A stretch of 64,000 bases of DNA from Granulicella aggregans (GCF_014203275.1 NZ_JACHIP010000004.1:124001-188000); one strand, 5' to 3'. Positions 27,427 to 37,191 are shown, counted from the first letter of the stretch. A program made the numbers and translations. The notes: generated from the letters alone by a model not told the origin.

Positions 27427-28821
27427 TTGACGACATCTACGCTGGATCAGGCCACTACCAGAATTGCTACAACTTCTCTCCCCGGTTCTTTGTCCGACTG
27501 GCTTCAACGCATTGAGAACCGTACGGCCCGGGTGGGCATCGTTGGCCTGGGGTACGTTGGACTTCCGCTGACGCTGCTCTTCAGCGAGGAGAAGTTCCGC
27601 GTTACCGGCTTCGATATCGACTACGGGAAGGTGGAGCTGCTGAACGCCGGTGAGTCGTATATCCACCGGATCGAGGCGGAGCATATTCGCGGGGCGCAGG
27701 AGGCCGGGTTCTCGGCGACCTCTGATTTCTCAGAGATTGCGGATATGGACGCGGTGTTGATCTGCGTGCCGACTCCGCTACACGAGAACCATACGCCGGA
27801 TATGAGCTACGTGGTGTCGACGATGGAGGCGATTGCGCCGCATCTGCGCGCGGGGCAGCTGGTGGTGTTGGAGAGTACGACGTATCCGGGGACGACGGAA
27901 GAGATCGTGGTGGAGACGATCAACCGGTATGGGGCTTCGCGCGGGTTGAAGGTGCTGCGCAAGGGGCAGGACGATCTTGATGGCGTGATGGTGGCGTTTT
28001 CGCCGGAGCGGGAAGATCCGGGCAACGTCGTCACGCCGCGGCGGGACATTCCGAAGGTGATTGGCGGAGTGGATGAGCGGGCGGCGAAGGCTGCGGAGGC
28101 GCTCTATGGGACGGTGTTCAACCGGACAGTGCTGATGTCGTCGCCGGCGGCAGCGGAGATGACGAAGCTGCTGGAGAACATCTACCGGTGCGTGAACATT
28201 GCGCTGGTGAACGAGATGAAGCAGCTGTGCGAGAAGATGGGGATCGATGTCTGGGAGGTGATCGACGCGGCGGCGACGAAGCCGTTCGGGTTCCAGGCGT
28301 TTTATCCGGGGCCGGGGGTGGGTGGGCACTGCATTCCGGTCGATCCGTTTTATCTCACGTGGAAGGCGGAACAGTATGGGCTGCAGACGCGGTTTATCGA
28401 GCTTGCGGGCGAGGTGAACGAGTCGATGCCGCTGCATGTGGTGGAGACGGCGGCACGGGCGATGGAGAAGAACGGCGTCCATCTTGGCCAAGCCCGGGTG
28501 CTGGTGCTTGGAGTTGCGTACAAGAAGGATGTCGATGATCTTCGGGAGTCGCCTTCGCTGACGATTATCGAGTTGCTGCAGAAGGCTGGAGCGACGGTGG
28601 CTTATAACGATCCGTTCTTCCCGACGGTGGGTCGTGGGCGGAAGTATGACCTGAATCTGGCTTCGACTCCGTTGGAGCAGGTGAGTGATTTTGACTGCGT
28701 TTTGATTGCTACGGATCACTCGGACTACGACTACGAAAAGATCGTAAGTGAGGCGCGGCTGGTGGTAGATTCTAGGAACGCAACGCGGGCGATCAAGTCG
28801 GCTAAGATCGTGCGTTGTTAG
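27427..28821 (+). CDS. Nucleotide-sugar dehydrogenase (UDP-GlcNAc/UDP-glucose 6-dehydrogenase, TviB/WbpA-like)
   Basis: About 464 residues. A Rossmann start VGIVGLGYVGLPLTLLF, the central helix with EMTKLLENIYRCVNIALVNE and the catalytic cysteine in GPGVGGHCIPVDPFY are followed by a second nucleotide domain (LGVAYKKDVDDLRESPSL). It oxidises C6 of a UDP-sugar twice using NAD to give the uronic acid. With the upstream epimerase this matches the UDP-N-acetylgalactosaminuronate route used for Vi-like capsules and O-antigens. The TTG at 27427 is the likeliest start; the open frame reaches back into the epimerase gene without a better site. Confidence 0.9.
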   Translation: MTTSTLDQATTRIATTSLPGSLSDWLQRIENRTARVGIVGLGYVGLPLTLLFSEEKFRVTGFDIDYGKVELLNAGESYIHRIEAEHIRGAQEAGFSATSDFSEIADMDAVLICVPTPLHENHTPDMSYVVSTMEAIAPHLRAGQLVVLESTTYPGTTEEIVVETINRYGASRGLKVLRKGQDDLDGVMVAFSPEREDPGNVVTPRRDIPKVIGGVDERAAKAAEALYGTVFNRTVLMSSPAAAEMTKLLENIYRCVNIALVNEMKQLCEKMGIDVWEVIDAAATKPFGFQAFYPGPGVGGHCIPVDPFYLTWKAEQYGLQTRFIELAGEVNESMPLHVVETAARAMEKNGVHLGQARVLVLGVAYKKDVDDLRESPSLTIIELLQKAGATVAYNDPFFPTVGRGRKYDLNLASTPLEQVSDFDCVLIATDHSDYDYEKIVSEARLVVDSRNATRAIKSAKIVRC

Positions 28822-28848
28822 ATTCTTGTGCGGTTGGATGTTTACGTT

Positions 28849-28880
28849 CCCACATCTCAGGAGCGAGATGTGGGGCACCC
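28849..28880 (+). repeat. TGGGGCACCC palindromic repeat, copy 13 (short loop)
   Basis: Perfect arms CCCACATCTC / GAGATGTGGG with a six-base loop; flank GTTTACGTT, tail GGCACCC. Confidence 0.78.
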
Positions 28881-29070
28881 TGTCGAGTGTGACTGGGTTG
28901 AGAGGACAGGACGTGGCCTTTAGAGCCGCCCCTGGATGTACGTTTTCTGCCATTCCCGTTTTGAGATTTGTGAACTAACTCCTCTCTTACTTTTCCAGGT
29001 TCTGCGTTGACTGACTGCGAACTGGCTTGCAGCATCGTTGAAGATGCCGCAGGTGGTCCGGAGCAGGAGC

Positions 29071-32000
29071 ATGGGCCTTCCGACTCTTCCCAGATGGCGG
29101 CGACTGTGCCGCGGAAGAATGCACCGCCGCGCCGGTTTGTGGTGCGGATCGGTGGGGCTTGTTGTGCTTGCTTGTGGGTTGGGATTGGGGCAGGATTTGC
29201 CGCTTGGTGTCCCGCTTCCTGATGGTGGATCGCCGGGTTCCACTCATGCGATAGGGCCGCATGAATGGGGCACAAACTACGGGAGAACGGGGCACGGGTT
29301 GCGGGCGCGGCGGTTTATGGCTGGGCGAGGGCGTGCTGCGGCGGCGATGGAGATGGCGCGGCGACGGCAAGCGGCGATGCTCGCTGAACCGCGGGCGGCT
29401 TCGTCGACGGTTTCGTTGGCGGCTCCATGGCAGCCGGTGGGGCCGATGCAGGTGGCGAGCCTGGCGTATGGCAATGTGACCGGGCGGGTTACGGCGATTG
29501 CCATCGATCCGGCTGACGCGACGGGCAATACGGTTTATGTGGGGACGACCGGCGGCGGGGTTTGGAAGTCGACGAACGCGGCTGGAGCAGCGGCGGCGGT
29601 GAAGTTTGTTCCGCTGACGGATACGTTGCCAGTTTTCTCGCTCGATAGCGGGCATACGGCGGTGGCGTCACTGAGTATCGGGGCGATGGGTGTGGCGAAC
29701 GGGCTGGGCGGGAGTGTGATCCTGGCTGGGACGGGAGACACGAATGACGCGCTGGACTCGTTTTACGGGAGCGGGGTGTTGCGGAGCGTCGATGGAGGAG
29801 CGACGTGGACGTTGGCGCAGGAGTCGGATGACGGGGTGAACGGGATACACAGCTTTGTGGGGCTGGGGTTTGCGGGGCTGGCGGCTTCGACTGGATCTAC
29901 AGGTTCGGCTTTGCCGGGGGTCTGGGTGGCGGCGGTGGGGGACGCAGCGGAGGGGGAGTTTGTGAACGCCGGGGAGTCGGGATACAGCGTTCGCGGGCTG
30001 TACTTTTCGGAGGACGCGGGCGTGAGCTGGCAGATGGCCGTGATCAAAGACGGAAGCCAGATTGTGCAGCAGCCGCTGTTATACGGGGCGAATCTGGGCG
30101 GAAATGCGGCGACGGCGGTGGTTTGGAATCCGGTGCGGCAGAGGTTTTATGCAGCGGTGCGGTTCCACGGATACTACGAGTCGGTGGATGGGACGGTGTG
30201 GACGCGGCTGGCAGCGCAGCCCGGAGCGGGGCTGACGGCGGCGGCGTGTCCGACGAATTCGGGGACGACGGGAAGTACCGGCTGCCCCATCTTTCGCGGA
30301 GCGCTGGCGGTGCAGCCGGAGAGCGGCGACACGTTCGCGTTCACGGTGGACGCGTCGAATGGCGACCAGGGGATATGGCGTGACAGTTGCGCGGTGGTGG
30401 GCGGGAGTTGTGCCAGTGCGATCTCGTTTGCGACAAAGCTGAATGCGGGGCCGCTGGAGACGGGAGGGGCGATTCCCCAAGGGGACTATGACCTTTCGCT
30501 GACGGCGATGGCTTCGGGGAGCAGTACGCTGCTGTTTGCGGGGGCGCTTGATCTTTATCGGTGCAGTTTGACTACTGCGGCTACGGGGGCGGGTGGGTGT
30601 GCGTTCCGGAATACGACGCATGTGGACGATGGGTGCGCGGCTCCGGCGATGGTGGCTCCGGGGCAGCATGCGCTGGCGGGGCTGGTTGGCGGGTCGCTGC
30701 CGCTGGTGTTTGTGGGCAATGATGGCGGGTTGTGGAGGTCGCTCGATGGCGTGGCGGAGGACGGGAGTCCCTGCGCGGTGGACGATGCGAGCCACTTCGA
30801 CAATTTGAATGGAGGGCTCGGGTCGCTGGCGGAGGTGGTGCAGTTCTCGCAGCATCCGACGGACTCGAACATGCTGCTGGCGGGGCTGGGAGCGAATGGG
30901 ACGGCGGCGACTTCGACGGCTTCGGATCTTTCGGCGTGGGGACAACTGGCGGATGGGGAGGGAGGTTATTCGGCGATCGACCCGGTGAGTCCGACGAAGT
31001 GGTATGCGTCGACGGCGGCGGGGGTGAGCATTACGTATTGCAGCAAGGGAAGCTCGTGCGCTGCGTCGAACTTCGATACGCTGCCGACGATTGGAGCGCC
31101 GCAGGTGACGCGGGATGTTTCGCTGATCGATCCGCCGTGGCTGCTGGACCCGGCGTTGAGCTCGAATGTGCTGATTGGGACGTGCCGGGTGTGGCGTGGG
31201 CCGGCGGCGCAGAGTACAGCGTGGCCGTCGACGAATGTTTTGAGCAGCGAGTTTGGCGGCCCGCAGAACTCGGCATGCGATGGGACGAACAACTTTGTAA
31301 GGTCGCTCGCTGCGGGAGGACCGGGGACGACCGCGAGCACGGCGGCGGGGAGTGGGTCGACGGTGCTGTATTCGGGGATGGCGGGGGTGCTCGACGGCGG
31401 AGGGAGCGTGGGTGGGCATGTATTTGCGACGGCGGCGGCGAACGCGGCTAGTTCGGGGACGGCGTGGACGGATCTTGCGGGCTCGCCGGTTACGAACGAT
31501 GGGGTGAATGGCGGGGTGTTCAACGCGGCGGGGTTCGATATTTCCTCCGTGGCGGTCGATCCGCACGACACGACGGGAATGACGGTGTATGCGACGGTGA
31601 TGGGGTTTGCGGGCAATGGAGTGACGGCGGTGCATGCGTATCGCTCGACCGATGGCGGGGCGCACTGGACGAACATCGGGAGCAATCTGCCGGATGCGCC
31701 TGCGAACAGCATCGTGGTCGATCCCAACGATGCGGGCACGGTTTATGTGGCGACGGATACGGGAGTTTATGTAGCTACAAACGTTACAAGTTGTGCGAGC
31801 GCGAATTGCTGGAGTGTTTACGGCAGCGGGTTGCCGAATGCTCCGGTGGTGCAGCTGGTGGCTTCGGCGACGACGCCTGCGGGTGGTGGGTCGAATGGCG
31901 AGTTGCGGGCGGGAACGTATGGGCGAGGGATATGGCAGATTCCGCTGCTTACGGCGGGGCCGGGTACGAACGCGGCGATTACGCTGACGCCGGTGGCGCT

Positions 32001-35000
32001 CGCGTTTGGGACGGTGGCGGTGGGAGCGGCGAGTGGGGCGCAGACGATTACGGTGACGAACAGCGGGAGTGCGGCGCTGGTGGTGTCGGGTATGACGGCG
32101 ACGGGAGAGTTCACGGAGACGGATAACTGCGTGGGGTCACCGGTTGCTGCGGGCGGAAGCTGCGCAGTGCAGGTGGTGTTTGCTCCGACGGCGGCGGGGG
32201 CGGCGACGGGGGTATTGACGATCTCGGCGAACGTGGCTGGAGGGCGGGCGACGGCGGCTCTGAGTGGGACAGGAGCGGCTGCGGGAGCGGTGGTGCTGAC
32301 TCCGCCTTCGGTGAGCTTTGGGACGGTGACGGTGGGAGGGACGTCGGCGGCGCAGAACGTGGTGATCGCGAACACGGGTGGGGTGGCGGTGGCGCTGTTT
32401 TCTGAGAGTGTGACGGGAGACTTTCAGATTGTGAGCAACGGGTGCGGAGGCTCGCTGGCGGCGGGAGGGAGCTGCACGGTGGGGCTGATCTTCGCGCCGA
32501 CGTTGGCGGGGACACGGAATGGAAGTTTGGCGGTCGCGGACTCGGCGGGGACGCAGCTTGCTTCGCTGACCGGGGTGGCGGCTTTGAAGGCGACGGATAC
32601 GCTTTCGCCAATGGCGCTGACGTTTGGGGCGCAGATGGTGGGGACGACGAGTGCGTATCAGACGGTATTCCTGACGAACGCGGGAGATACGGCGCTGACC
32701 GGGATCTCGGTTGCGATCGGGTCAGCGGATTTTCAGTTGGTGAACAGCTGCGGCACGGCCTTGAGCGGACATGCGGCGTGCAATATGCAGGTAGCGTTTG
32801 CGCCTACGGCGGCAGGGACTCGTACAGGGACTCTGGTGGTGACGGACGAGTATGGGTCGCAGACGGTGGCGTTGACGGGGACTGCGGTCGCGGTGCCAAC
32901 GGTGGCGCTGACGCCGAGTTCGCTCACGTTTCCTTTGACGACTGTGGGGCAGCGGAGCACGTCGCAACAGGTGGTGGTGACGAACGCGGGCGCCGGGCAG
33001 CTTACGTTGGGAACGGTCTCGGCTACCGGGGACATTACGGAGACGGACAACTGCGGCAACCGGACAGTGACAGGGCCGTTCAGTTGCACGATCCAGGTGA
33101 CGTTTGCGCCGAGCGCGCCGGGGACGCGGACGGGCGTGATCACGGTGAATGGGACGCAGGCGGGGCAGCAGGCGACGGCGATGGTGACTGGGACGGCGGT
33201 GGCTGCTGCCGCGATTGCGCTGACGCCGGGGAGCGTGGACTTTGGGACGCTGGAGGTGGGGAAGACGAGCGCGGCGCAGAGTGTGTCGATCTCGAATACC
33301 GGAGGGGTGGCAGCGACACTCGAGGTGCCTGTGGTCTCCGGGGACTACCAGCTCACGGCGAATACGTGTGGGCCGTCGCTTGGGCCGGGTGTGGGATGTA
33401 CGGTGTCGATCGTGTTTGCGCCGACGGGTCGGGGCACGAGGGGCGGGGTGTTGAATGTGCTGGATTCGGTGGGGGGGCAGCAGGCTTCTCTGACCGGCAC
33501 AGGGGCGACTGCACCGACGGACTCGCTGTCGGCGCAGTCACTGAGCTTTGTGCCGATCCTTGCAGGGACTTCCAGCGCGGCGCAGAGTGTGACGCTGGCG
33601 AATGCTGGGGACGAGCCGTTGACACTGGTGTCGGCGAAGATCGCGAGCGGGCCGTTCTCGGTGACGAGCGGGTGCTTGGCGGTGTTGAATGGGCACTCTT
33701 CGTGCACGATGCAGGTGGTGTTTTCGCCGACCGTGGCAGGGGTGGCGACCGGAACGCTGGTGGTCTCAGACGCGCTGCGGTCACAGACGATCGCGCTTTC
33801 AGGAAGTGCCTATTCGCCACCGGCGGTGGGGGTGCCAGCGGGGCCGGTGGTGTTTCCGTTGACGGTGATCGGACAGACGTCGGCGGCGCAGACGGTGACT
33901 GTGTCGAACCCGGGTGGCGGGACGCTGGTGATTGGGTCAGTGGTGATCGGGTCGGGGGTGGCTGGGCCGGGGACTGCGGGGCCGGGGACGTTTGCGGAGA
34001 CGGACAACTGCCTTGGCGCGGCATTGAGTGGGGCGGCGACGTGCTCAATACAGGTGCGGTTCTCGCCGCTCTCGGCGGGCGTGTTGCAGGGGACATTGAC
34101 GGTGAACGGGACGGGGAATGTAACGGGGCAGCCGTCAAACGCTGCGACGGCCACGGTCGGGCTGACGGGGACGGGAGCTACGCCGGCGCAGATTGTGCTT
34201 GTGCCGACGGCGCTGAGTTTTGGTTCGGTGACGCTGGGAGCGACGAGCGCGGTGCAGAACGTCACAATCTCGAATACGGGCGGCATCGGGGCGGCGCTGA
34301 CGACGATCACGGTTACGGGGGATTTCAGCACGCCAGTGGAGACGTGTGGGCAGTCGCTGGCTCCACAGACGGGATGCACGGTGTCGGTGGTGTTTACGCC
34401 GAAGGCTGGGGGAGCGCGGACTGGGACGTTGTCGGTGACGGACTCGGTGGGGGTGCAGACGGCGAGTCTGACGGGGACGGGAGCTTCTCCGGCGACCGAT
34501 GCGCTGTCGCCGCCGACGTTGAGCTTTGGGACGGTTACGGTGGGGTTGGCGAGCGCGGCGCAGGCGGTGACGCTGACGAATGCTGGCGATGAGACGCTGA
34601 CGCTGATTGCGACGACGGTGTCGAATGCGAATTTCACGGCGATGAATCAGTGCGGGGCGAGGCTGGTGGGGCATTCGAGTTGCGCGATCCAGGTGACGTT
34701 GACGCCGGTGGCGGATGGGGCGGTGACGGCGACGCTGACGGTCTCCGATCAGTTTCGGTCGCAGGCGGTGGCGCTGAACGGGACGGGATATGAGCCGCCG
34801 ACGGTGGCTTTGACGCCGGGGATGGTGACGTTTGCGGCGACGGTGGTTGGAGGGAGTTCGGCGGCGCAGACGGTGATGATCTCGAACTCCGGCGAAGGGC
34901 AGATCACGGTGGGGAAGGTTTCGGTGACCGGGGAGTTTGTGGAGACGGATGGGTGTGCGGGGAAGGTGTTGAGCGGGAACGCGAGCTGTGGTGTGGCGGT

Positions 35001-36540
35001 GGTGTTTGATCCGACGGCGTCTGGGACGCGGCAGGGAGTTCTAACGGTGACGGGAGCGGCTGCCGGGCAGGTGGCGACAGCGATGTTGACGGGGACGGGA
35101 GCTACGCCGGCGGCGATCGTACTTGATCCCACGAGCATGAACCTTGGGACGGTCACGCTGGGGAGTTCGAGTGCGGTGCAGTATCTGACCATTTCGAATA
35201 CGGGAGGGGTGGGGGCGACGCTGCAGGGGGTGTCGATTAGTGGAGATTATGTGCTGAGCGCGAATACGTGTGGGGGAGCGCTGGCGACGCAGACGGGCTG
35301 CACGGTGGGGATTGTGTTCACGCCGACGGCTTCGGGGACGCGGGCGGGGATGTTGACGGTGACGGATTCGGTGGGGATGCAGACGGCGGCGCTTACGGGT
35401 GTTGGCGCGAACACTGCGACGGATGGGCTGAGTCCGCTGGCTCTAACGTTTGCGCCGCAGCAGTTGAATACGCGGAGTTCGGCGCTGATGGTGACGCTGA
35501 CGAATACGGGGGACAATGCGCTTACGCTGATCTCGGCGCAGGTGACGAGCGGGGACTTTGCGGCTACGAGTGCGTGTGGGAGCTCGCTGATTGGACATGC
35601 GAGCTGTGCAATCTCGGTGGTGTCGGTGCCGAAGAGCGTGGGGGTGGGGAGTGGGACTCTGACTGTGTCCGACCAGCTCAAGACGCAGACGGTGGCGCTG
35701 TTGGGCACGGGCGTGGCTCCGCCGGGGGTGACGCTGTCGCCCCTGGCGGGGCTGACGTTTGGGGCGACGGGGGTGGCTACGCTCTCCGCGCCGCAGGTGA
35801 TGACGTTGTCGAACAATGGTGGGGAGCCGCTGAATGTGGCGGGAATTGAGTTGACGGGGGACTTTAGCGTTCCTGCGGTAACGAATGCCTGCACGGGGAC
35901 GGTTGCGTTGGGAGGGTCGTGTATGTTCCAGGTGGTGTTTGCGCCGGTGGTGGGAGGAGCGAGGACGGGGACGGTTTCGGCGATGACAAATGCTCCTGGG
36001 CCGCCGACGGTGCTGCCGCTGGCGGGAATGGGGGTGGATTTTTCGCTGACGACGAATGGGGCGACGAGCGTGACGGTGAGCAGCGGCAAGGCGGCGGTGT
36101 ATCCGCTGCTGCTGAGTTCGGCTGCGGGGATTCCGGGGACGGCGACGCTCGGGTGTACGGGAGCTCCGGCGAATGCGACGTGTGTGGTGACGCCGGGGAG
36201 CGCGGGGCTGGGGACAGCGACGACGATCTCGGCGACGGTGGATACGGGGGTGACGGTGGCTACGGTGGCTTCGGTTGTGCGGCCATCGGGAGTGTGGTGG
36301 GTGATGATTTTGCCGGTGGTGTTGCCGTTTCGGCGTCGGCTTCGTTTCCGGGGCTTGTTGATGTTTGTGGGGCTGATCGCGCTGGCTGGATGTGGGTCGG
36401 GGCGGACAATTCCGCCGGGTGGTGGAGGAAGCGGTGGAGGAGGGTCGCCGGTGACGCCGAACGGGACGTATTCGATTGTGGTGTCGGCGACGAGTGCGGG
36501 GTTGACGCGGTCGGTGACTTTGACGCTGGTGGTGCAGTGA
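29071..36540 (+). CDS. Giant secreted protein: beta-propeller plus 13 choice-of-anchor D (ASH-like) modules
   Basis: About 2,489 residues. A signal peptide (WCGSVGLVVLACGLGLGQ) is followed by a propeller-like region (about 90-960) with BNR/sortilin-type blades such as LRSVDGGATWTLAQES and YRSTDGGAHWTNIGSN. From about 967 to 2323 come 13 modules of about 100 residues with the ASH/choice-of-anchor pattern (L/VSFGTVTVG-x-TSAAQ, NxGG, C...GGSC-V-V-FAPT). The end (about 2405-2489) has Arg-rich PFRRRLRFRG, a hydrophobic helix with AGCGSG and a final Ig-like strand set ending TLTLVV. Likely surface exposed; adhesion is a guess. ATG 29071 with GGAG is preferred over TTG 29038. A TGGGGCAC-type repeat is read in frame at residues 57-68. 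Confidence 0.85.
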   Translation: MGLPTLPRWRRLCRGRMHRRAGLWCGSVGLVVLACGLGLGQDLPLGVPLPDGGSPGSTHAIGPHEWGTNYGRTGHGLRARRFMAGRGRAAAAMEMARRRQAAMLAEPRAASSTVSLAAPWQPVGPMQVASLAYGNVTGRVTAIAIDPADATGNTVYVGTTGGGVWKSTNAAGAAAAVKFVPLTDTLPVFSLDSGHTAVASLSIGAMGVANGLGGSVILAGTGDTNDALDSFYGSGVLRSVDGGATWTLAQESDDGVNGIHSFVGLGFAGLAASTGSTGSALPGVWVAAVGDAAEGEFVNAGESGYSVRGLYFSEDAGVSWQMAVIKDGSQIVQQPLLYGANLGGNAATAVVWNPVRQRFYAAVRFHGYYESVDGTVWTRLAAQPGAGLTAAACPTNSGTTGSTGCPIFRGALAVQPESGDTFAFTVDASNGDQGIWRDSCAVVGGSCASAISFATKLNAGPLETGGAIPQGDYDLSLTAMASGSSTLLFAGALDLYRCSLTTAATGAGGCAFRNTTHVDDGCAAPAMVAPGQHALAGLVGGSLPLVFVGNDGGLWRSLDGVAEDGSPCAVDDASHFDNLNGGLGSLAEVVQFSQHPTDSNMLLAGLGANGTAATSTASDLSAWGQLADGEGGYSAIDPVSPTKWYASTAAGVSITYCSKGSSCAASNFDTLPTIGAPQVTRDVSLIDPPWLLDPALSSNVLIGTCRVWRGPAAQSTAWPSTNVLSSEFGGPQNSACDGTNNFVRSLAAGGPGTTASTAAGSGSTVLYSGMAGVLDGGGSVGGHVFATAAANAASSGTAWTDLAGSPVTNDGVNGGVFNAAGFDISSVAVDPHDTTGMTVYATVMGFAGNGVTAVHAYRSTDGGAHWTNIGSNLPDAPANSIVVDPNDAGTVYVATDTGVYVATNVTSCASANCWSVYGSGLPNAPVVQLVASATTPAGGGSNGELRAGTYGRGIWQIPLLTAGPGTNAAITLTPVALAFGTVAVGAASGAQTITVTNSGSAALVVSGMTATGEFTETDNCVGSPVAAGGSCAVQVVFAPTAAGAATGVLTISANVAGGRATAALSGTGAAAGAVVLTPPSVSFGTVTVGGTSAAQNVVIANTGGVAVALFSESVTGDFQIVSNGCGGSLAAGGSCTVGLIFAPTLAGTRNGSLAVADSAGTQLASLTGVAALKATDTLSPMALTFGAQMVGTTSAYQTVFLTNAGDTALTGISVAIGSADFQLVNSCGTALSGHAACNMQVAFAPTAAGTRTGTLVVTDEYGSQTVALTGTAVAVPTVALTPSSLTFPLTTVGQRSTSQQVVVTNAGAGQLTLGTVSATGDITETDNCGNRTVTGPFSCTIQVTFAPSAPGTRTGVITVNGTQAGQQATAMVTGTAVAAAAIALTPGSVDFGTLEVGKTSAAQSVSISNTGGVAATLEVPVVSGDYQLTANTCGPSLGPGVGCTVSIVFAPTGRGTRGGVLNVLDSVGGQQASLTGTGATAPTDSLSAQSLSFVPILAGTSSAAQSVTLANAGDEPLTLVSAKIASGPFSVTSGCLAVLNGHSSCTMQVVFSPTVAGVATGTLVVSDALRSQTIALSGSAYSPPAVGVPAGPVVFPLTVIGQTSAAQTVTVSNPGGGTLVIGSVVIGSGVAGPGTAGPGTFAETDNCLGAALSGAATCSIQVRFSPLSAGVLQGTLTVNGTGNVTGQPSNAATATVGLTGTGATPAQIVLVPTALSFGSVTLGATSAVQNVTISNTGGIGAALTTITVTGDFSTPVETCGQSLAPQTGCTVSVVFTPKAGGARTGTLSVTDSVGVQTASLTGTGASPATDALSPPTLSFGTVTVGLASAAQAVTLTNAGDETLTLIATTVSNANFTAMNQCGARLVGHSSCAIQVTLTPVADGAVTATLTVSDQFRSQAVALNGTGYEPPTVALTPGMVTFAATVVGGSSAAQTVMISNSGEGQITVGKVSVTGEFVETDGCAGKVLSGNASCGVAVVFDPTASGTRQGVLTVTGAAAGQVATAMLTGTGATPAAIVLDPTSMNLGTVTLGSSSAVQYLTISNTGGVGATLQGVSISGDYVLSANTCGGALATQTGCTVGIVFTPTASGTRAGMLTVTDSVGMQTAALTGVGANTATDGLSPLALTFAPQQLNTRSSALMVTLTNTGDNALTLISAQVTSGDFAATSACGSSLIGHASCAISVVSVPKSVGVGSGTLTVSDQLKTQTVALLGTGVAPPGVTLSPLAGLTFGATGVATLSAPQVMTLSNNGGEPLNVAGIELTGDFSVPAVTNACTGTVALGGSCMFQVVFAPVVGGARTGTVSAMTNAPGPPTVLPLAGMGVDFSLTTNGATSVTVSSGKAAVYPLLLSSAAGIPGTATLGCTGAPANATCVVTPGSAGLGTATTISATVDTGVTVATVASVVRPSGVWWVMILPVVLPFRRRLRFRGLLMFVGLIALAGCGSGRTIPPGGGGSGGGGSPVTPNGTYSIVVSATSAGLTRSVTLTLVVQ
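29240..29273 (+). repeat. TGGGGCAC palindromic repeat, copy 14, inside a coding sequence
   Basis: Arms CCACTCATGCG / CGCATGAATGG, one mismatch, tail GGCACAAA as in copy 5. It is translated in frame as STHAIGPHEWGT just after the signal peptide of the giant protein. Confidence 0.7.
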
Positions 36541-36557
36541 GGTTTGTGGAGGACCGA

Positions 36558-36592
36558 CCCCTGGCCAAAGGCGAGCCATGGGTGGGGCACCC
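36558..36592 (+). repeat. TGGGGCACCC palindromic repeat, copy 15 (left arm decayed)
   Basis: The right half GCCATGGGTGGGGCACCC is intact; the left reads GACCCCTGGCC and pairs only in part. It starts 18 bases after the giant gene's stop. Confidence 0.6.
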
Positions 36593-36678
36593 TAAATCAC
36601 AGGTCTCTAAATCGAGATGTGGGACACGCCAGACGCAGGGGTTAGCATGCTGTTGAGCAAACGAAAGCGAGGAGCTTT

Positions 36679-37092
36679 ATGAATCGGACTGTTGCTACTC
36701 TTTGTGCGTTAGTTCCTTTCGCTGTTGGAGCTGCGGCGTTTTCGATATCGCCGCCGGTGGGTCTGACGCGAACCGATCTTCAACGGCATGACATCTCCAT
36801 CGAGGGTCACGAGGCGATCCAGACGCGGGTGGACTTCGCGCCGGGTGCTGTCGCGCCATGGCATAGCCATCCAGGGGAGGAATTGATCTATGTTCCCGAA
36901 GGCGAGCTGGAGGTTCAGTTGGAGGGGGAGAAGCCGGTCACGCTGAAGGTTGGCGATGTCTTCTTCGTTCCCGCAGGGAAGGTGCATATGGCGCGCAATC
37001 CGGGAACGGTTCGGGGCGTGGAGCTCGCGACGTATGTCGTCGAAAAGGGCAAGCCGTTGCTGGTGCGCGCCAAGGACACGGAGAATCGTTAA
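36679..37092 (+). CDS. Exported cupin-domain protein
   Basis: 137 residues with a signal peptide (TLCALVPFAVGAAAFS) and a single cupin barrel. Motif 1 is PWHSHPGEELIYVPEGELEV (two His and a Glu as metal ligands); motif 2 is GDVFFVPAGKVHMARN (His). It could bind a metal and a small ligand in the periplasm; a specific reaction cannot be named. ATG with AGGAG seven bases upstream; TAGCAT at about 36643 is a likely -10. It stands alone, 105 bases before the GH92 gene, in the same direction. Confidence 0.85.
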   Translation: MNRTVATLCALVPFAVGAAAFSISPPVGLTRTDLQRHDISIEGHEAIQTRVDFAPGAVAPWHSHPGEELIYVPEGELEVQLEGEKPVTLKVGDVFFVPAGKVHMARNPGTVRGVELATYVVEKGKPLLVRAKDTENR

Positions 37093-37185
37093 CGGACGGC
37101 AATTCAATGAAGAAGGCGGCGAGGTAAGTGCTGCTGAGTAGTATGCAGGAGAGCGCCGAACCTGCTGATTCCTACTGTGAGCGGA

Positions 37186-37191
37186 CATAAT
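37186..37191 (+). promoter_or_regulatory. -10-like hexamer CATAAT six bases before the GH92 start
   Basis: Followed by AGAGGG and the ATG; the same spacing as seen at 26454, 42986 and 57256. Confidence 0.35.

Noticed and set aside
32442..34592. 716-codon alternative plus-strand frame inside the giant gene
   Set aside because: Gly/Asp/Arg-rich out-of-frame reading of the repeat modules without any domain signature.
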